This document shows, in pieces, positions 53,783 through 64,000 of a stretch of DNA of 64,000 nucleotides (positions within the stretch are counted from its first letter, which is position 1; the number at the start of each line of letters is the position of its first letter). The position numbers were made by a program, and so were the translations under genes. This DNA is from Litoditis marina. Taxonomy: Eukaryota > Nematoda > Chromadorea > Rhabditida > Rhabditidae. Below the pieces are notes generated by a model that was not told the origin of the DNA, did not search any database, and saw only the letters and a program-made list of their open reading frames with translations. The stretch covers positions 13,214,590-13,278,589 of the forward strand of contig OZ038437.1 of the NCBI GenBank assembly GCA_964036275.1, read 5' to 3'.

Positions 53783-54209
53783 ACTGATCTGGCTGCGCTT
53801 ATTCGTGGGGACATGAAACGGGGTAGGCCACTGGCGGGTCACGCACTTCAGCACAGCTATTACTAGTAAATTTGAGAAGACAATTTTTCATTATAAACTC
53901 AATTTAGAATGAGGGAGTGTAGACTTGATCAATCATTAGTAGAGCTCATGTTGTTACCATTTCATTTTCAATAAAAATGGGAAGTTCACCCGTTTATTGT
54001 ACACCAAGAACTTCAAAAACATGGTGTAATTCATCTGTTCTAAACATTCCATTTCTAATCAAACTGTGTAGATTTTTCGTAATTTGTGCACCGAGAGGTT
54101 GAAAATGAAGTCACAAAAAGAATAGAAAAGCTTAGAAATGGACCTTTGTCAAGTTTCGCTAAGTTTTCGCGTAAGTAGGTTCGAAATTAAAATTGATAAA
54201 AGCAAAAAA

Positions 54210-54281
54210 GGTCCTGGCCGGGATCGAACCGGCGACCTTCTGCGTGTGAAGCAGACGTGATAACCGCTACACCACAGGACC
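54210..54281 (-). tRNA. tRNA-Val(CAC) V64
   Basis: Intact; short-A, t3. Confidence 0.92.
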
Positions 54282-54700
54282 ACTGATCTGGCTGCGCTTA
54301 TTCGTGGGGACATGAAACGGGGTAGGCCACTGGCACGCACTTCAGCAAAGCTATTACTTGTAAATTTAGGAAGACAATTGCCATTATAAACTCAACTTAG
54401 AATGAGGGAGTATAGACTTGATCAATCATTAGTAGAGCTCATTTTTGTTACCATTTCATTTTCAATGAAAATGGGAAGTTCACCCGTTTATTGTACACCA
54501 AGAACTTCAAAAAAATGGTTCAACTCATCTGTTCTAAACATTCCATTTCTGATCAAAATGTTTAGATTTTTCGTAATTTATACACCGAGAGGTTGAAAAT
54601 AAAGTCAAAAAAAATAGAAAAGCTTAGAAATGACCTTTGTCAAGTTTCGCTAAGTTTTCGCGTGAGTATGTTCGAAATTCAAATTGATAAAAGCAAAATA

Positions 54701-54772
54701 GGTCCTGGCCGGGATCGAACCGGCGACCTTCTGCGTGTGAAGCAGACGTGATAACCGCTACACCACAGGACC
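54701..54772 (-). tRNA. tRNA-Val(CAC) V65
   Basis: Intact; long-A with GGGGGCATG, t1. Confidence 0.92.
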
Positions 54773-55195
54773 ACTGATCTGGCTGCGCTTATTCGTGGGG
54801 GCATGAAACGGGGTAGGCCACTTGCGGGTCACGCACTTCAGCACAGCTATTACTAGTAAATTTAGGAAGACAATTTTCATTATAAACTCAATTTAGAATG
54901 AGGGAGTGTAGACTTGATCAATCATTAGTAGAGCTCATTTTGTTACCATTTCATTTTCAATGAAAATGGGAAGTTCACCCGTTTATTGTACACCACGAAC
55001 TTCAAAAACATGGTGTAACTCATCTGTTCTGAACATTCCATTTCTTATCAAACTGTGTAGATTTTTCGTAATTTATACACCGAGAGGTTGAAAATAAAGT
55101 AAAAAAAAATAGAAAAGCTTAGAAATGACCTTTGTCAAGTTTCGCTAAGTTTTCGCTTGAGTATGTTCGAAATTAAAATTGATAAAAGCAAAATA

Positions 55196-55267
55196 GGTCC
55201 TGGCCGGGATCGAACCGGCGACCTTCTGCGTGTGAAGCAGACGTGATAACCGCTACACCACAGGACC
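55196..55267 (-). tRNA. tRNA-Val(CAC) V66
   Basis: Intact; short-A with GACATGGAACGG, t1. Last of the 6,433-offset block. Confidence 0.92.
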
Positions 55268-55687
55268 ACTGATCTGGCTGCGCTTATTCGTGGGGACATG
55301 GAACGGGGTAGGCCACTGGCACGCACTTCAGCAAAGCTATTGCTTGTAAATTTAGGAAGACAATTTTCATTATAAATTCAATTTAGAATGAGGGAGTGTA
55401 GACTTGATCAATCATTAGTAGAGCTCATTTTGTTACCATTTTTTTTTCAATGAAAATGGGAAGTTCACCCGTGTATTGTACACCAAGAACTTCAAAAACA
55501 TGGTGTAACTCATCTGTTCCAAACATTCCATTTCTGATCAAAATGTTTAGATTTTTCGTAATTTATACACCGAGAGGTTGAAAATAAAGTCAAAAAAAAA
55601 ATAGAAAAGCTTAGAAATGACCTTTGTCAAGTTTCGCTAAGTTTTCGCGTGAGTATGTTCGAAATTCAAATTGATAAAAGCAAAATA

Positions 55688-55759
55688 GGTCCGGGCCGGG
55701 ATCGAACCGGCGACCTTCTGCGTGTGAAGCAGACGTGATAACCGCTACACCACAGGACC
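55688..55759 (-). tRNA. tRNA-Val(CAC) V67, acceptor mismatch
   Basis: A67 is C, a T6-C67 mismatch in the acceptor stem. Long-A, t1. Possibly impaired. Confidence 0.72.
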
Positions 55760-56182
55760 ACTGATCTGGCTGCGCTTATTCGTGGGGACATGAAACGGGG
55801 TAGGCCACTGGCGGGTCACGCACTTCAGCACAGCTATTACTAGTAAATTTAGGAAGACACTTTTCATTATAAACTCAATTTAGAATGAGGGAGTGTAGAC
55901 TTGATCAATCATTAGTAGAGCTCATTTTGTTACCATTTCATTTTCAATGAAAATGGGAAGTTCACCCGTTTATTGTACACCACGAACTTCAAAAACATGG
56001 TGTAACTCATCTGTTCTGAACATTCCATTTCTTATCAAACTGTGTAGATTTTTCGTAATTTATACACCGAGAGGTTGAAAATAAAGTCAAAAAAAATAGA
56101 AAAGCTTAGAAATGACCTTTGTCAAGTTTCGCTAAGTTTTCGCGTGAGTATGTTCGAAATTAAAATTGATAAAAGCAAAATA

Positions 56183-56254
56183 GGTCCTGGCCGGGATCGA
56201 ACCGGCGACCTTCTGCGTGTGAAGCAGACGTGATAACCGCTACACCACAGGACC
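56183..56254 (-). tRNA. tRNA-Val(CAC) V68
   Basis: Intact; spacer B, t1. First of a 904-bp tandem pair. Confidence 0.92.
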
Positions 56255-56596
56255 ACTGATCTGGCTGCGCTTATTCGTGGGGACATGAAACGGGGAAGGT
56301 TACTGGCGGGTTACGAACTTCAGCAAAAACATCGTTTGTAAAGTTAGTAAGACAAATATCATTGTAAACTTAATGCAAACTATGCAAGGGTAGCATATAA
56401 TCCATTTTTGGTTTAACTCATCTGTTCTAAACATTCCATTTCTAATCAAACTGTGTAGATTTTTCGTAATTTGTACACCGAGAGGTTGAAAATGAAGTCA
56501 CAAAAAGAATAGAAAAGCTTAGAAATGGACCTTTGTCAAGTTTTGCTAAGTTTTCGCGTAAGTAGGTTCGAAATTAAAATTGATAAAAGCAAAAAA

Positions 56597-56668
56597 GGTC
56601 CTGGCCTGGATCGAACCGGCGACCTTCTGCGTGTGAAGCAGACGTGATAACCGCTACACCACAGGACC
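56597..56668 (-). tRNA. tRNA-Val(CAC) V69, T-stem mismatch
   Basis: C62 is A, a G52-A62 mismatch that also alters the internal B-box region. Short-A, t3. Shared with V71. Confidence 0.7.
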
Positions 56669-57086
56669 ACTGATCTGGCTGCGCTTATTCGTGGGGACAT
56701 GGAACGGGGTAGGCCACTGGCACGCACTTCAGCAAAGCTATTGCTTGTAAATTTAGGAAGACAATTTTCATTATAAATTCAATTTAGAATGAGGGAGTGT
56801 AGACTTGATCAATCATTAGTAGAGCTCATTTTGTTACCATTTCATTTTCAATGAAAATGGGAAGTTCACCCGTTTATTGTACACCACGAACTTCAAAAAC
56901 ATGGTGTAACTCATCTGTTCTGAACATTCCATTTCTTATCAAACTGTGTAGATTTTTCGTAATTTATACACCGAGAGGTTGAAAATAAAGTCAAAAAAAA
57001 TAGAAAAGCTTAGAAATGACCTTTGTCAAGTTTCGCTAAGTTTTCGCGTGAGTATGTTCGAAATTAAAATTGATAAAAGCAAAATA

Positions 57087-57158
57087 GGTCCTGGCCGGGA
57101 TCGAACCGGCGACCTTCTGCGTGTGAAGCAGACGTGATAACCGCTACACCACAGGACC
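57087..57158 (-). tRNA. tRNA-Val(CAC) V70
   Basis: Intact; spacer B, t1. Copy of V68. Confidence 0.92.
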
Positions 57159-57500
57159 ACTGATCTGGCTGCGCTTATTCGTGGGGACATGAAACGGGGA
57201 AGGTTACTGGCGGGTTACGAACTTCAGCAAAAACATCGTTTGTAAAGTTAGTAAGACAAATATCATTGTAAACTTAATGCAAACTATGCAAGGGTAGCAT
57301 ATAATCCATTTTTGGTTTAACTCATCTGTTCTAAACATTCCATTTCTAATCAAACTGTGTAGATTTTTCGTAATTTGTACACCGAGAGGTTGAAAATGAA
57401 GTCACAAAAAGAATAGAAAAGCTTAGAAATGGACCTTTGTCAAGTTTTGCTAAGTTTTCGCGTAAGTAGGTTCGAAATTAAAATTGATAAAAGCAAAAAA

Positions 57501-57572
57501 GGTCCTGGCCTGGATCGAACCGGCGACCTTCTGCGTGTGAAGCAGACGTGATAACCGCTACACCACAGGACC
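57501..57572 (-). tRNA. tRNA-Val(CAC) V71, T-stem mismatch
   Basis: Same G52-A62 mismatch as V69; short-A, t3. Confidence 0.7.
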
Positions 57573-57992
57573 ACTGATCTGGCTGCGCTTATTCGTGGGG
57601 ACATGGAACGGGGTAGGCCACTGGCACGCACTTCAGCAAAGCTATTGCTTGTAAATTTAGGAAGACAATTTTCATTATAAATTCAATTTAGAATGAGGGA
57701 GTGTAGACTTGATCAATCATTAGTAGAGCTCATTTTGTTACCATTTTATTTTCAATGAAAATGGGAAGTTCACCCGTTTATTGTACACCAAGAACTTCAA
57801 AAACATGGTGTAACTCATCTGTTCTAAACATTCCATTTCTAATCAAACTGTGTAGATTTTTCGTAATTTGTACACCGAGAGGTTGAAAATGAAGTCACAA
57901 AAAGAATAGAAAAGCTTAGAAATGACCTTTGTCAAGTTTCGCTAAGTTTTCGCGTGAGTATGTTCGAAATTCAAATTGATAAAATCAAAATA

Positions 57993-58064
57993 GGTCCTGG
58001 CCGGGATCGAACCGGCGACCTTCTGCGTGTGAAGCAGACGTGATAACCGCTACACCACAGAACC
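57993..58064 (-). tRNA. tRNA-Val(CAC) V72, T4-G69 pair
   Basis: C4 is T, leaving a T-G pair; probably tolerated. Long-A, and a t2 terminator unusual for a CAC gene with C50. Confidence 0.83.
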
Positions 58065-58489
58065 ACTGATCTGGCTGCGCTTATTCGTGGGGGCATGAAA
58101 CGGGGTAGGCCACTGGCGGGTCACGCACTTCAGCACAGCTATTACTAGTAAATTTAGGAAGACAATTTTCATTATAAACTCAATTTAGAATGAGGGAGTG
58201 TAGACTTGATCAATCATTAGTAGAGCTCATTTTGTTACCATTTCATTTTCAATGAAAATGAGAAGTTCACCCGTTTATTGTACACCAAGAACTTCAAAAA
58301 CATGGTGTAACTCATCTGCTCTAAACATTCCATTTCTAATCAAACTGTGTAGATTTTTCGAAATTTGTACGCCGAGAGGTTGAAAATAAAGTCAAAAAGA
58401 GAATAGAAAAGCTTAGAATTGACCTTTGTCAAGTTTCGCTAAGTTTTCGCGTGAGTATGTTCGAAATTCAAATTGATAAAATCAAAATA

Positions 58490-58561
58490 GGTCCTGGCCG
58501 GGATCGAACCGACGACCTTCTGCGTGTAAAGCAGACGTGATAACCGCTACACCACAGGACC
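58490..58561 (-). tRNA. tRNA-Val(TAC) V73
   Basis: Intact with T50; long-A, t2. Confidence 0.9.
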
Positions 58562-58987
58562 ACTGATCTGGCTGCGCTTATTCGTGGGGACATGAAACGG
58601 GGTAGGCCACTGGCGGGTCACGCACTTCAGCACAGCTATTACTAGTAAATTTGAGAAGACAATTTTTCATTATAAACTCAATTTAGAATGAGGGAGTGTA
58701 GACTTGATCAATCATTAGTAGAGCTCATGTTGTTACCATTTCATTTTCAATAAAAATGGAAAGTTCACCCGTTTATTGTACACCAAGAACTTCAAAAACA
58801 TGGTGTAACTCATCTGTTCTAAACATTCCATGTCTAATCAAACTGTGTAGATTTTTCGAAATTTGTACACCGAGAGGTTGAAAATAAAGTCAAAAAGAGA
58901 ATAGAAAAGCTTAGAATTGACCTTTGTCAAGTTTCGCTAAGTTTTCGCGTGAGTATGTTCGAAATTCAAATTGATAAAATCAAAATA

Positions 58988-59059
58988 GGTCCTGGCCGGG
59001 ATCGAACCGACGACCTTCTGCGTGTAAAGCAGACGTGATAACCGCTACACCACAGGACC
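58988..59059 (-). tRNA. tRNA-Val(TAC) V74
   Basis: Intact with T50; long-A with one extra A in GAAAACGGGG, t2. Confidence 0.9.
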
Positions 59060-59483
59060 ACTGATCTGGCTGCGCTTATTCGTGGGGACATGAAAACGGG
59101 GTAGGCCACTGGCGGGTCACGCACTTCAGCACAGCTATTACTAGTAAATTTGAGAAGACAATTTTTCATTATAAACTCAATTTAGAATGAGGGAGTGTAG
59201 ACTTGATCAATCATTAGTAGAGCTCATGTTGTTACCATTTCATTTTCAATAAAAATGGGAAGTTCACCCGTTTATTGTACACCAAGAACTTCAAAAACAT
59301 GGTGTAACTCATCTGTTCTAAACATTCCATTTCTAATCAAACTGTGTAGATTTTTCGAAATTTGTACACCGAGAGGTTGAAAATAAAGTCAAAAAGAGAA
59401 TAGAAAAGCTTAGAAATGACCTTTGTCAAGTTTCGCTAAGTCGCGTGAGTATGTTCGAAATTCAAATTGATAAAATCAAAATA

Positions 59484-59555
59484 GGTCCTGGCCGAGATCG
59501 AACCGACGACCTTCTGCGTGTGAAGCAGACGTGATAACCGCTACACCACAGGACC
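59484..59555 (-). tRNA. tRNA-Val(CAC) V75, wobble pairs in T stem
   Basis: A CAC anticodon on the T50/t2 background, plus C61-to-T giving G53-T61. Spacer B. It looks like a TAC-type gene that changed back, or a gene-conversion product. Confidence 0.8.
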
Positions 59556-59897
59556 ACTGATCTGACTGCGCTTATTCGTGGGGACATGAAACGGGGAAGG
59601 TTACTGGCGGGTTACGAACTTCAGCAAAAACATCGTTTGTACAGTTAGTAAGACAAATATCATTGTAAACTCAATGCAAAGTATGCAAGGGTAGCATATA
59701 ATCCATTTTTGGTTTAACTCATCTGTTCTAAACATTCCATTTCTAATCAAACTGTGTAGATTTTTCGTAATTTGTGCACCGAGAGGTTGAAAATGAAGTC
59801 ACAAAAAGAATAGAAAAGCTTAGAAATGGACCTTTGTCAAGTTTCGCTAAGTTTTCGCGTAAGTAGGTTCGAAATTAAAATTGATAAAAGCAAAAAA

Positions 59898-59969
59898 GGT
59901 CCTGGCCGGGATCGAACCGGCGACCTTCTGCGTGTGAAGCAGACGTGATAACCGCTACACCACAGGACC
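59898..59969 (-). tRNA. tRNA-Val(CAC) V76
   Basis: Intact; t3. Upstream is a hybrid spacer: GGCAACTGGCGGGTCACG of long-A with the ACTTGTAAATT of short-A. Confidence 0.92.
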
Positions 59970-60390
59970 ACTGATCTGGCTGCGCTTATTCGTGGGGACA
60001 TGAAACGGGGTAGGCAACTGGCGGGTCACGCACTTCAGCAAAGCTATTACTTGTAAATTTAGGAAGACAATTGCCATTATAAACTCAACTTAGAATGAGG
60101 GAGTATAGACTTGATCAATCATTAGTAGAGCTCATTTTTGTTACCATTTCATTTTCAATGAAAATGGGAAGTTCACCCGTTTATTGTACACCAAGAACTT
60201 CAAAAAAATGGTTCAACTCATCTGTTCTAAACATTCCATTTCTGATCAAAATGTTTAGATTTTTCGTAATTTATACACCGATAGTTTGAAAATAAAGTCA
60301 AAAAAAAAATAGAAAAGCTTAGAAATGACCTTTGTCAAGTTTCGCTAAGTTTTCGCGTGAATATGTTCGAAATTCAAATTGATAAAAAAA

Positions 60391-60462
60391 GGTCCTGGCC
60401 GGGATCGAACCGGCGACCTTCTGCGTGTGAAGCAGACGTGATAACCGCTACACCACAGGACC
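60391..60462 (-). tRNA. tRNA-Val(CAC) V77
   Basis: Intact; spacer B, t4 (the GCAAAA segment is deleted, leaving a seven-T run at the gene end). Confidence 0.92.
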
Positions 60463-60804
60463 ACTGATCTGGCTGCGCTTATTCGTGGGGACATGAAACG
60501 GGGAAGGTTACTGGCGGGTTACGAACTTCAGCAAAAACATCGTTTGTACAGTTAGTAAGACAAATATCATTGTAAACTCAATGCAAAGTATGCAAGGGTA
60601 GCATATAATCCATTTTTGGTTTAACTCATCTGTTCTAAACATTCCATTTCTAATCAAACTGTGTAGATTTTTCGTAATTTGTGCACCGAGAGGTTGAAAA
60701 TGAAGTCACAAAAAGAATAGAAAAGCTTAGAAATGGACCTTTGTCAAGTTTCGCTAAGTTTTCGCGTAAGTAGGTTCGAAATTAAAATTGATAAAAGCAA
60801 AAAA

Positions 60805-60876
60805 GGTCCTGGCCGGGATCGAACCGGCGACCTTCTGCGTGTGAAGCAGACGTGATAACCGCTACACCACAGGACC
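60805..60876 (-). tRNA. tRNA-Val(CAC) V78
   Basis: Intact; short-A, t3. Confidence 0.92.
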
Positions 60877-61291
60877 ACTGATCTGGCTGCGCTTATTCGT
60901 GGGGACATGAAACGGGGTAGGCCACTGGCACGCACTTCAGCAAAGCTATTACTTGTAAATTTAGGAAGACAATTGCCATTATAAACTCAACTTAGAATGA
61001 GGGAGTATAGACTTGATCAATCATTAGTAGAGCTCATTTTTGTTACCATTTCATTTTCAATGAAAATGGGAAGTTCACCCGTTTATTGTACACCAAGAAC
61101 TTCAAAAAAATGGTTCAACTCATCTGTTCTAAACATTCCATTTCTGATCAAAATGTTTAGATTTTTCGTAATTTATACACCGATAGTTTGAAAATAAAGT
61201 CAAAAAAAAATAGAAAAGCTTAGAAATGACCTTTGTCAAGTTTCGCTAAGTTTTCGCGTGAGTATGTTCGAAATTCAAATTGATAAAAAAA

Positions 61292-61363
61292 GGTCCTGGC
61301 CGGGATCGAACCGGCGACCTTCTGCGTGTGAAGCAGACGTGATAACCGCTACACCACAGGACC
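61292..61363 (-). tRNA. tRNA-Val(CAC) V79
   Basis: Intact; spacer B, t4; copy of V77 at offset 901. Confidence 0.92.
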
Positions 61364-61705
61364 ACTGATCTGGCTGCGCTTATTCGTGGGGACATGAAAC
61401 GGGGAAGGTTACTGGCGGGTTACGAACTTCAGCAAAAACATCGTTTGTAAAGTTAGTAAGACAAATATCATTGTAAACTCAATGCAAACTATGCAAGGGT
61501 AGCATATAATCCATTTTTGGTTTAACTCATCTGTTCTAAACATTCCATTTCTAATCAAACTGTGTAGATTTTTCGTAATTTGTACACCGAGAGGTTGAAA
61601 ATGAAGTCACAAAAAGAATAGAAAAGCTTAGAAATGGACCTTTGTCAAGTTTCGCTAAGTTTTCGCGTAAGTAGGTTCGAAATTAAAATTGATAAAAGCA
61701 AAATA

Positions 61706-61777
61706 GGTCCTGGCCGGGATCGAACCGGCGACCTTCTGCGTGTGAAGCAGACGTGATAACCGCTACACCACAGGACC
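61706..61777 (-). tRNA. tRNA-Val(CAC) V80
   Basis: Intact; long-A with ATCTGGTTGCG, t1 combined with CGTAAGTAGG: another recombinant unit. Confidence 0.92.
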
Positions 61778-62201
61778 ACTGATCTGGTTGCGCTTATTCG
61801 TGGGGACATGAAACGGGGTAGGCCACTGGCGGGTCACGCACTTCAGCACAGCTATTACCTGTAAATTTAGGAAGACAATTTTCATTATAAACTCAATCTA
61901 GAATGAGGGAGTATAGACTTGATCAATCATTAGTAGAGCTCATTTTGTTACCATTTCATTTTCAATGAAAATGAGAAGTTCACCCGTTTATTGTACACCA
62001 AGAACTTCAAAAACATGGTGTAACTCATCTGTTCTAAACATTCCATTTCTAATCAAACTGTGTAGATTTTCGAAATTTGTACACCGAGAGGTTGAAAATA
62101 AAGTCAAAAAGAGAATAGAAAAGCTTAGAAATGACCTTTGTCAAGTTTCGCTAAGTTTTCGCGTGAGTATGTTCGAAATTCAAATTGATAAAATCAAAAT
62201 A

Positions 62202-62273
62202 GGTCCTGGCCGGGATCGAACCGACGACCTTCTGCGTGTAAAGCAGACGTGATAACCGCTACACCACAGGACC
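62202..62273 (-). tRNA. tRNA-Val(TAC) V81
   Basis: Intact with T50; long-A, t2. Last TAC gene in the window. Confidence 0.9.
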
Positions 62274-62696
62274 ACTGATCTAGCTGCGCTTATTCGTGGG
62301 GACATGAAACGGGGTAGGCCACTGGCGGGTCACGCACTTCAGCACAGCTATTACTAGTAAATTTGAGAAGACAATTTTTCATTATAAACTCAATTTAGAA
62401 TGAGGGAGTGTAGACTTGATCAATCATTAGTAGAGCTCATGTTGTTACCATTTCATTTTCAATAAAAATGGGAAGTTCACCCGTTTATTGTACACCAAGA
62501 ACTTCAAAAACATGGTGTAACTCATCTGTTCTAAACATTCCATTTCTAATCAAACTGTGTAGATTTTTCGAAATTTGTACACCGAGAGGTTGAAAATAAA
62601 GTCAAAAAGAGAATAGAAAAGCTTAGAAATGACCTTTGTCAAGTTTCGCTAAGTCGCGTGAGTATGTTCGAAATTCAAATTGATAAAATCAAAATA

Positions 62697-62768
62697 GGTC
62701 CTGGCCGGGATCGAACCGGCGACCTTCTGCGTGTGAAGCAGACGTGATAACCGCTACACCACAGGACC
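62697..62768 (-). tRNA. tRNA-Val(CAC) V82
   Basis: Intact with C50 but t2; spacer B. Downstream flank has the short CTAAGTCGCG (TTTT lost), shared with V75. Confidence 0.9.
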
Positions 62769-63110
62769 ACTGATCTGGCTGCGCTTATTCGTGGGGACAT
62801 GAAACGGGGAAGGTTACTGGCGGATTACGAACTTCAGCAAAAACATTGTTTGTAAAGTTAGTAAGACAAATATCATTGTAAACTCAATGCAAAGTATGCA
62901 AGGGTAGCATATAATCCATTTTTGGTTTAACTCATCTGTTCTAAACATTCCATTTCTAATCAAACTGTGTAGATTTTTCGTAATTTGTGCACCGAGAGGT
63001 TGAAAATGAAGTCAAAAAAAGAATAGAAAAGCTTAGAAATGGACCTTTGTCAAGTTTCGCTAAGTTTTCGCGTAAGTAGGTTCGAAATTAAAATTGATAA
63101 AAGCAAAAAA

Positions 63111-63182
63111 GGTCCTGGCCGGGATCGAACCGGCGACCTTCTGCGTGTGAAGCAGACGTGATAACCGCTACACCACAGGACC
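63111..63182 (-). tRNA. tRNA-Val(CAC) V83
   Basis: Intact; short-A, t3. Confidence 0.92.
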
Positions 63183-63597
63183 ACTGATCTGGCTGCGCTT
63201 ATTCGTGGGGACATGAAACGGGGTAGGCCACTGGCACGCACTTCAGCAAAGCTATTACTTGTAAATTTAGGAAGACAATTGCCATTATAAACTCAACTTA
63301 GAATGAGGGAGTATAGACTTGATCAATCATTAGTAGAGCTCATTTTTGTTACCATTTCATTTTCAATGAAAATGGGAAGTTCACCCGTTTATTGTACACC
63401 AAGAACTTCAAAAAAATGGTTCAACTCATCTGTTCTAAACATTCCATTTCTGATCAAAATGTTTAGATTTTTCGTAATTTATACACCGATAGTTTGAAAA
63501 TAAAGTCAAAAAAAAATAGAAAAGCTTAGAAATGACCTTTGTCAAGTTTCGCTAAGTTTTCGCGTGAGTATGTTCGAAATTCAAATTGATAAAAAAA

Positions 63598-63669
63598 GGT
63601 CCTGGCCGGGATCGAACCGGCGACCTTCTGCGTGTGAAGCAGACGTGATAACCGCTACACCACAGGACC
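63598..63669 (-). tRNA. tRNA-Val(CAC) V84
   Basis: Intact; spacer B, t4. The spacer continues to the window end, where a t3-type flank (CGTAAGTAGG) announces a further gene. Confidence 0.92.
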
Positions 63670-64000
63670 ACTGATCTGGCTGCGCTTATTCGTGGGGACA
63701 TGAAACGGGGAAGGTTACTGGCGGGTTACGAACTTCAGCAAAAACATCGTTTGTAAAGTTAGTAAGACAAATATCATTGTAAACTCAATGCAAACTATGC
63801 AAGGGTAGCATATAATCCATTTTTGGTTTAACTCATCTGTTCTAAACATTCCATTTCTAATCAAACTGTGTAGATTTTTCGTAATTTGTACACCGAGAGG
63901 TTGAAAATGAAGTCACAAAAAGAATAGAAAAGCTTAGAAATGGACCTTTGTCAAGTTTCGCTAAGTTTTCGCGTAAGTAGGTTCGAAATTAAAATTGATA

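Larger units (their letters stand above)
52300..55300. repeat. Higher-order repeat, copy 2 of the 6,433-bp-spaced pair
   Basis: Carries V61-V66. Its left part also belongs to the 2,964-bp series, so blocks overlap and the growth history is nested. Confidence 0.82.
43495..64000. repeat. tRNA-Val repeat array, right block (V43-V84)
   Basis: Same units as the left block, all genes on the minus strand, cut by the window end one spacer before the next gene. It differs from the left block in composition: t3 and t4 terminators occur only here, spacer B' is absent, and CAC genes dominate. Higher-order copies lie at offsets 6,433 (V48-V53 to V61-V66), 2,964 (V52-V55 to V58-V61) and 904 (V68-V69 to V70-V71). 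Confidence 0.95.

Noticed and set aside
11445..63241. About thirty nearly identical 63-codon open frames (some 78-95 codons) on the tRNA sense strand
   Set aside because: They read through the tRNA-Val gene itself and its flanks; the conserved middle is simply the translated tRNA. Frame is lost wherever the spacer or anticodon variant changes. Not proteins.
20442..63497. Repeated 64-codon open frames on the + strand starting at GAATGAGGGAGT
   Set aside because: They lie wholly in the A-type spacer, conserved only because units are young duplicates; no start context, splice sites or domain.
11018..63669. CRISPR-like array
   Set aside because: The regular spacing comes from tRNA gene units hundreds of bases long in a eukaryotic genome; repeat and spacer sizes do not fit.

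Overview
The window looks like nuclear DNA of a rhabditid nematode, possibly Caenorhabditis-like. The evidence is short introns ending in TTTTCAG or TTCCAG, a TTACAG or TTCCAG acceptor one base before the start codon of both host genes (as expected for spliced-leader trans-splicing), a CR1-like LINE, and Penelope-like and small tRNA-like repeats. I cannot name the species.

Layout. (1) 1-10,850 holds two intact paralogous five-exon genes in opposite orientation (about 172 and 169 aa). They encode small predicted secreted proteins with a Gly/Pro/Tyr-rich N-terminal part and an eight-cysteine C-terminal domain. A direct repeat of at least 1.4 kb lies on both sides of the first gene. Four copies of a ~200-bp tRNA-like repeat and several foldback elements lie in introns and intergenic DNA. 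(2) 10,850-32,217 is an array of ~410-500-bp units, nearly every one with one 72-nt tRNA-Val gene: 3 on the + strand, then an inversion, then 39 on the - strand. (3) 32,218-43,494 interrupts the array with a CR1-like LINE (- strand). That LINE is itself interrupted by a Penelope-like retroelement (+ strand, 35,630-41,773) arranged as a truncated copy followed by a full copy. (4) 43,495-64,000 is the array again, with 42 more tRNA-Val genes on the - strand, running off the window.

In all I read 84 full-length tRNA-Val genes, 56 with anticodon CAC and 28 with TAC, plus four tiny deletion remnants. They are numbered V1-V84. The shorthand for spacers and terminators is defined in the first array entry. 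Units are organised in higher-order repeats, so the array has grown by repeated unequal exchange. Every copy has T at discriminator position 73.

Most interesting: the tRNA-Val array and its uniform T73; the Penelope-like element with an N-terminal GIY-YIG domain; a hammerhead-like motif in its terminal repeats; and, in its 5' leader, three copies of a ~70-nt motif whose closing stems differ in sequence but keep pairing. I do not recognise this last motif. The long protein-coding genes here are all transposon genes; the many 63-64-codon frames in the array are reading frames through tRNA genes and spacers, not proteins.
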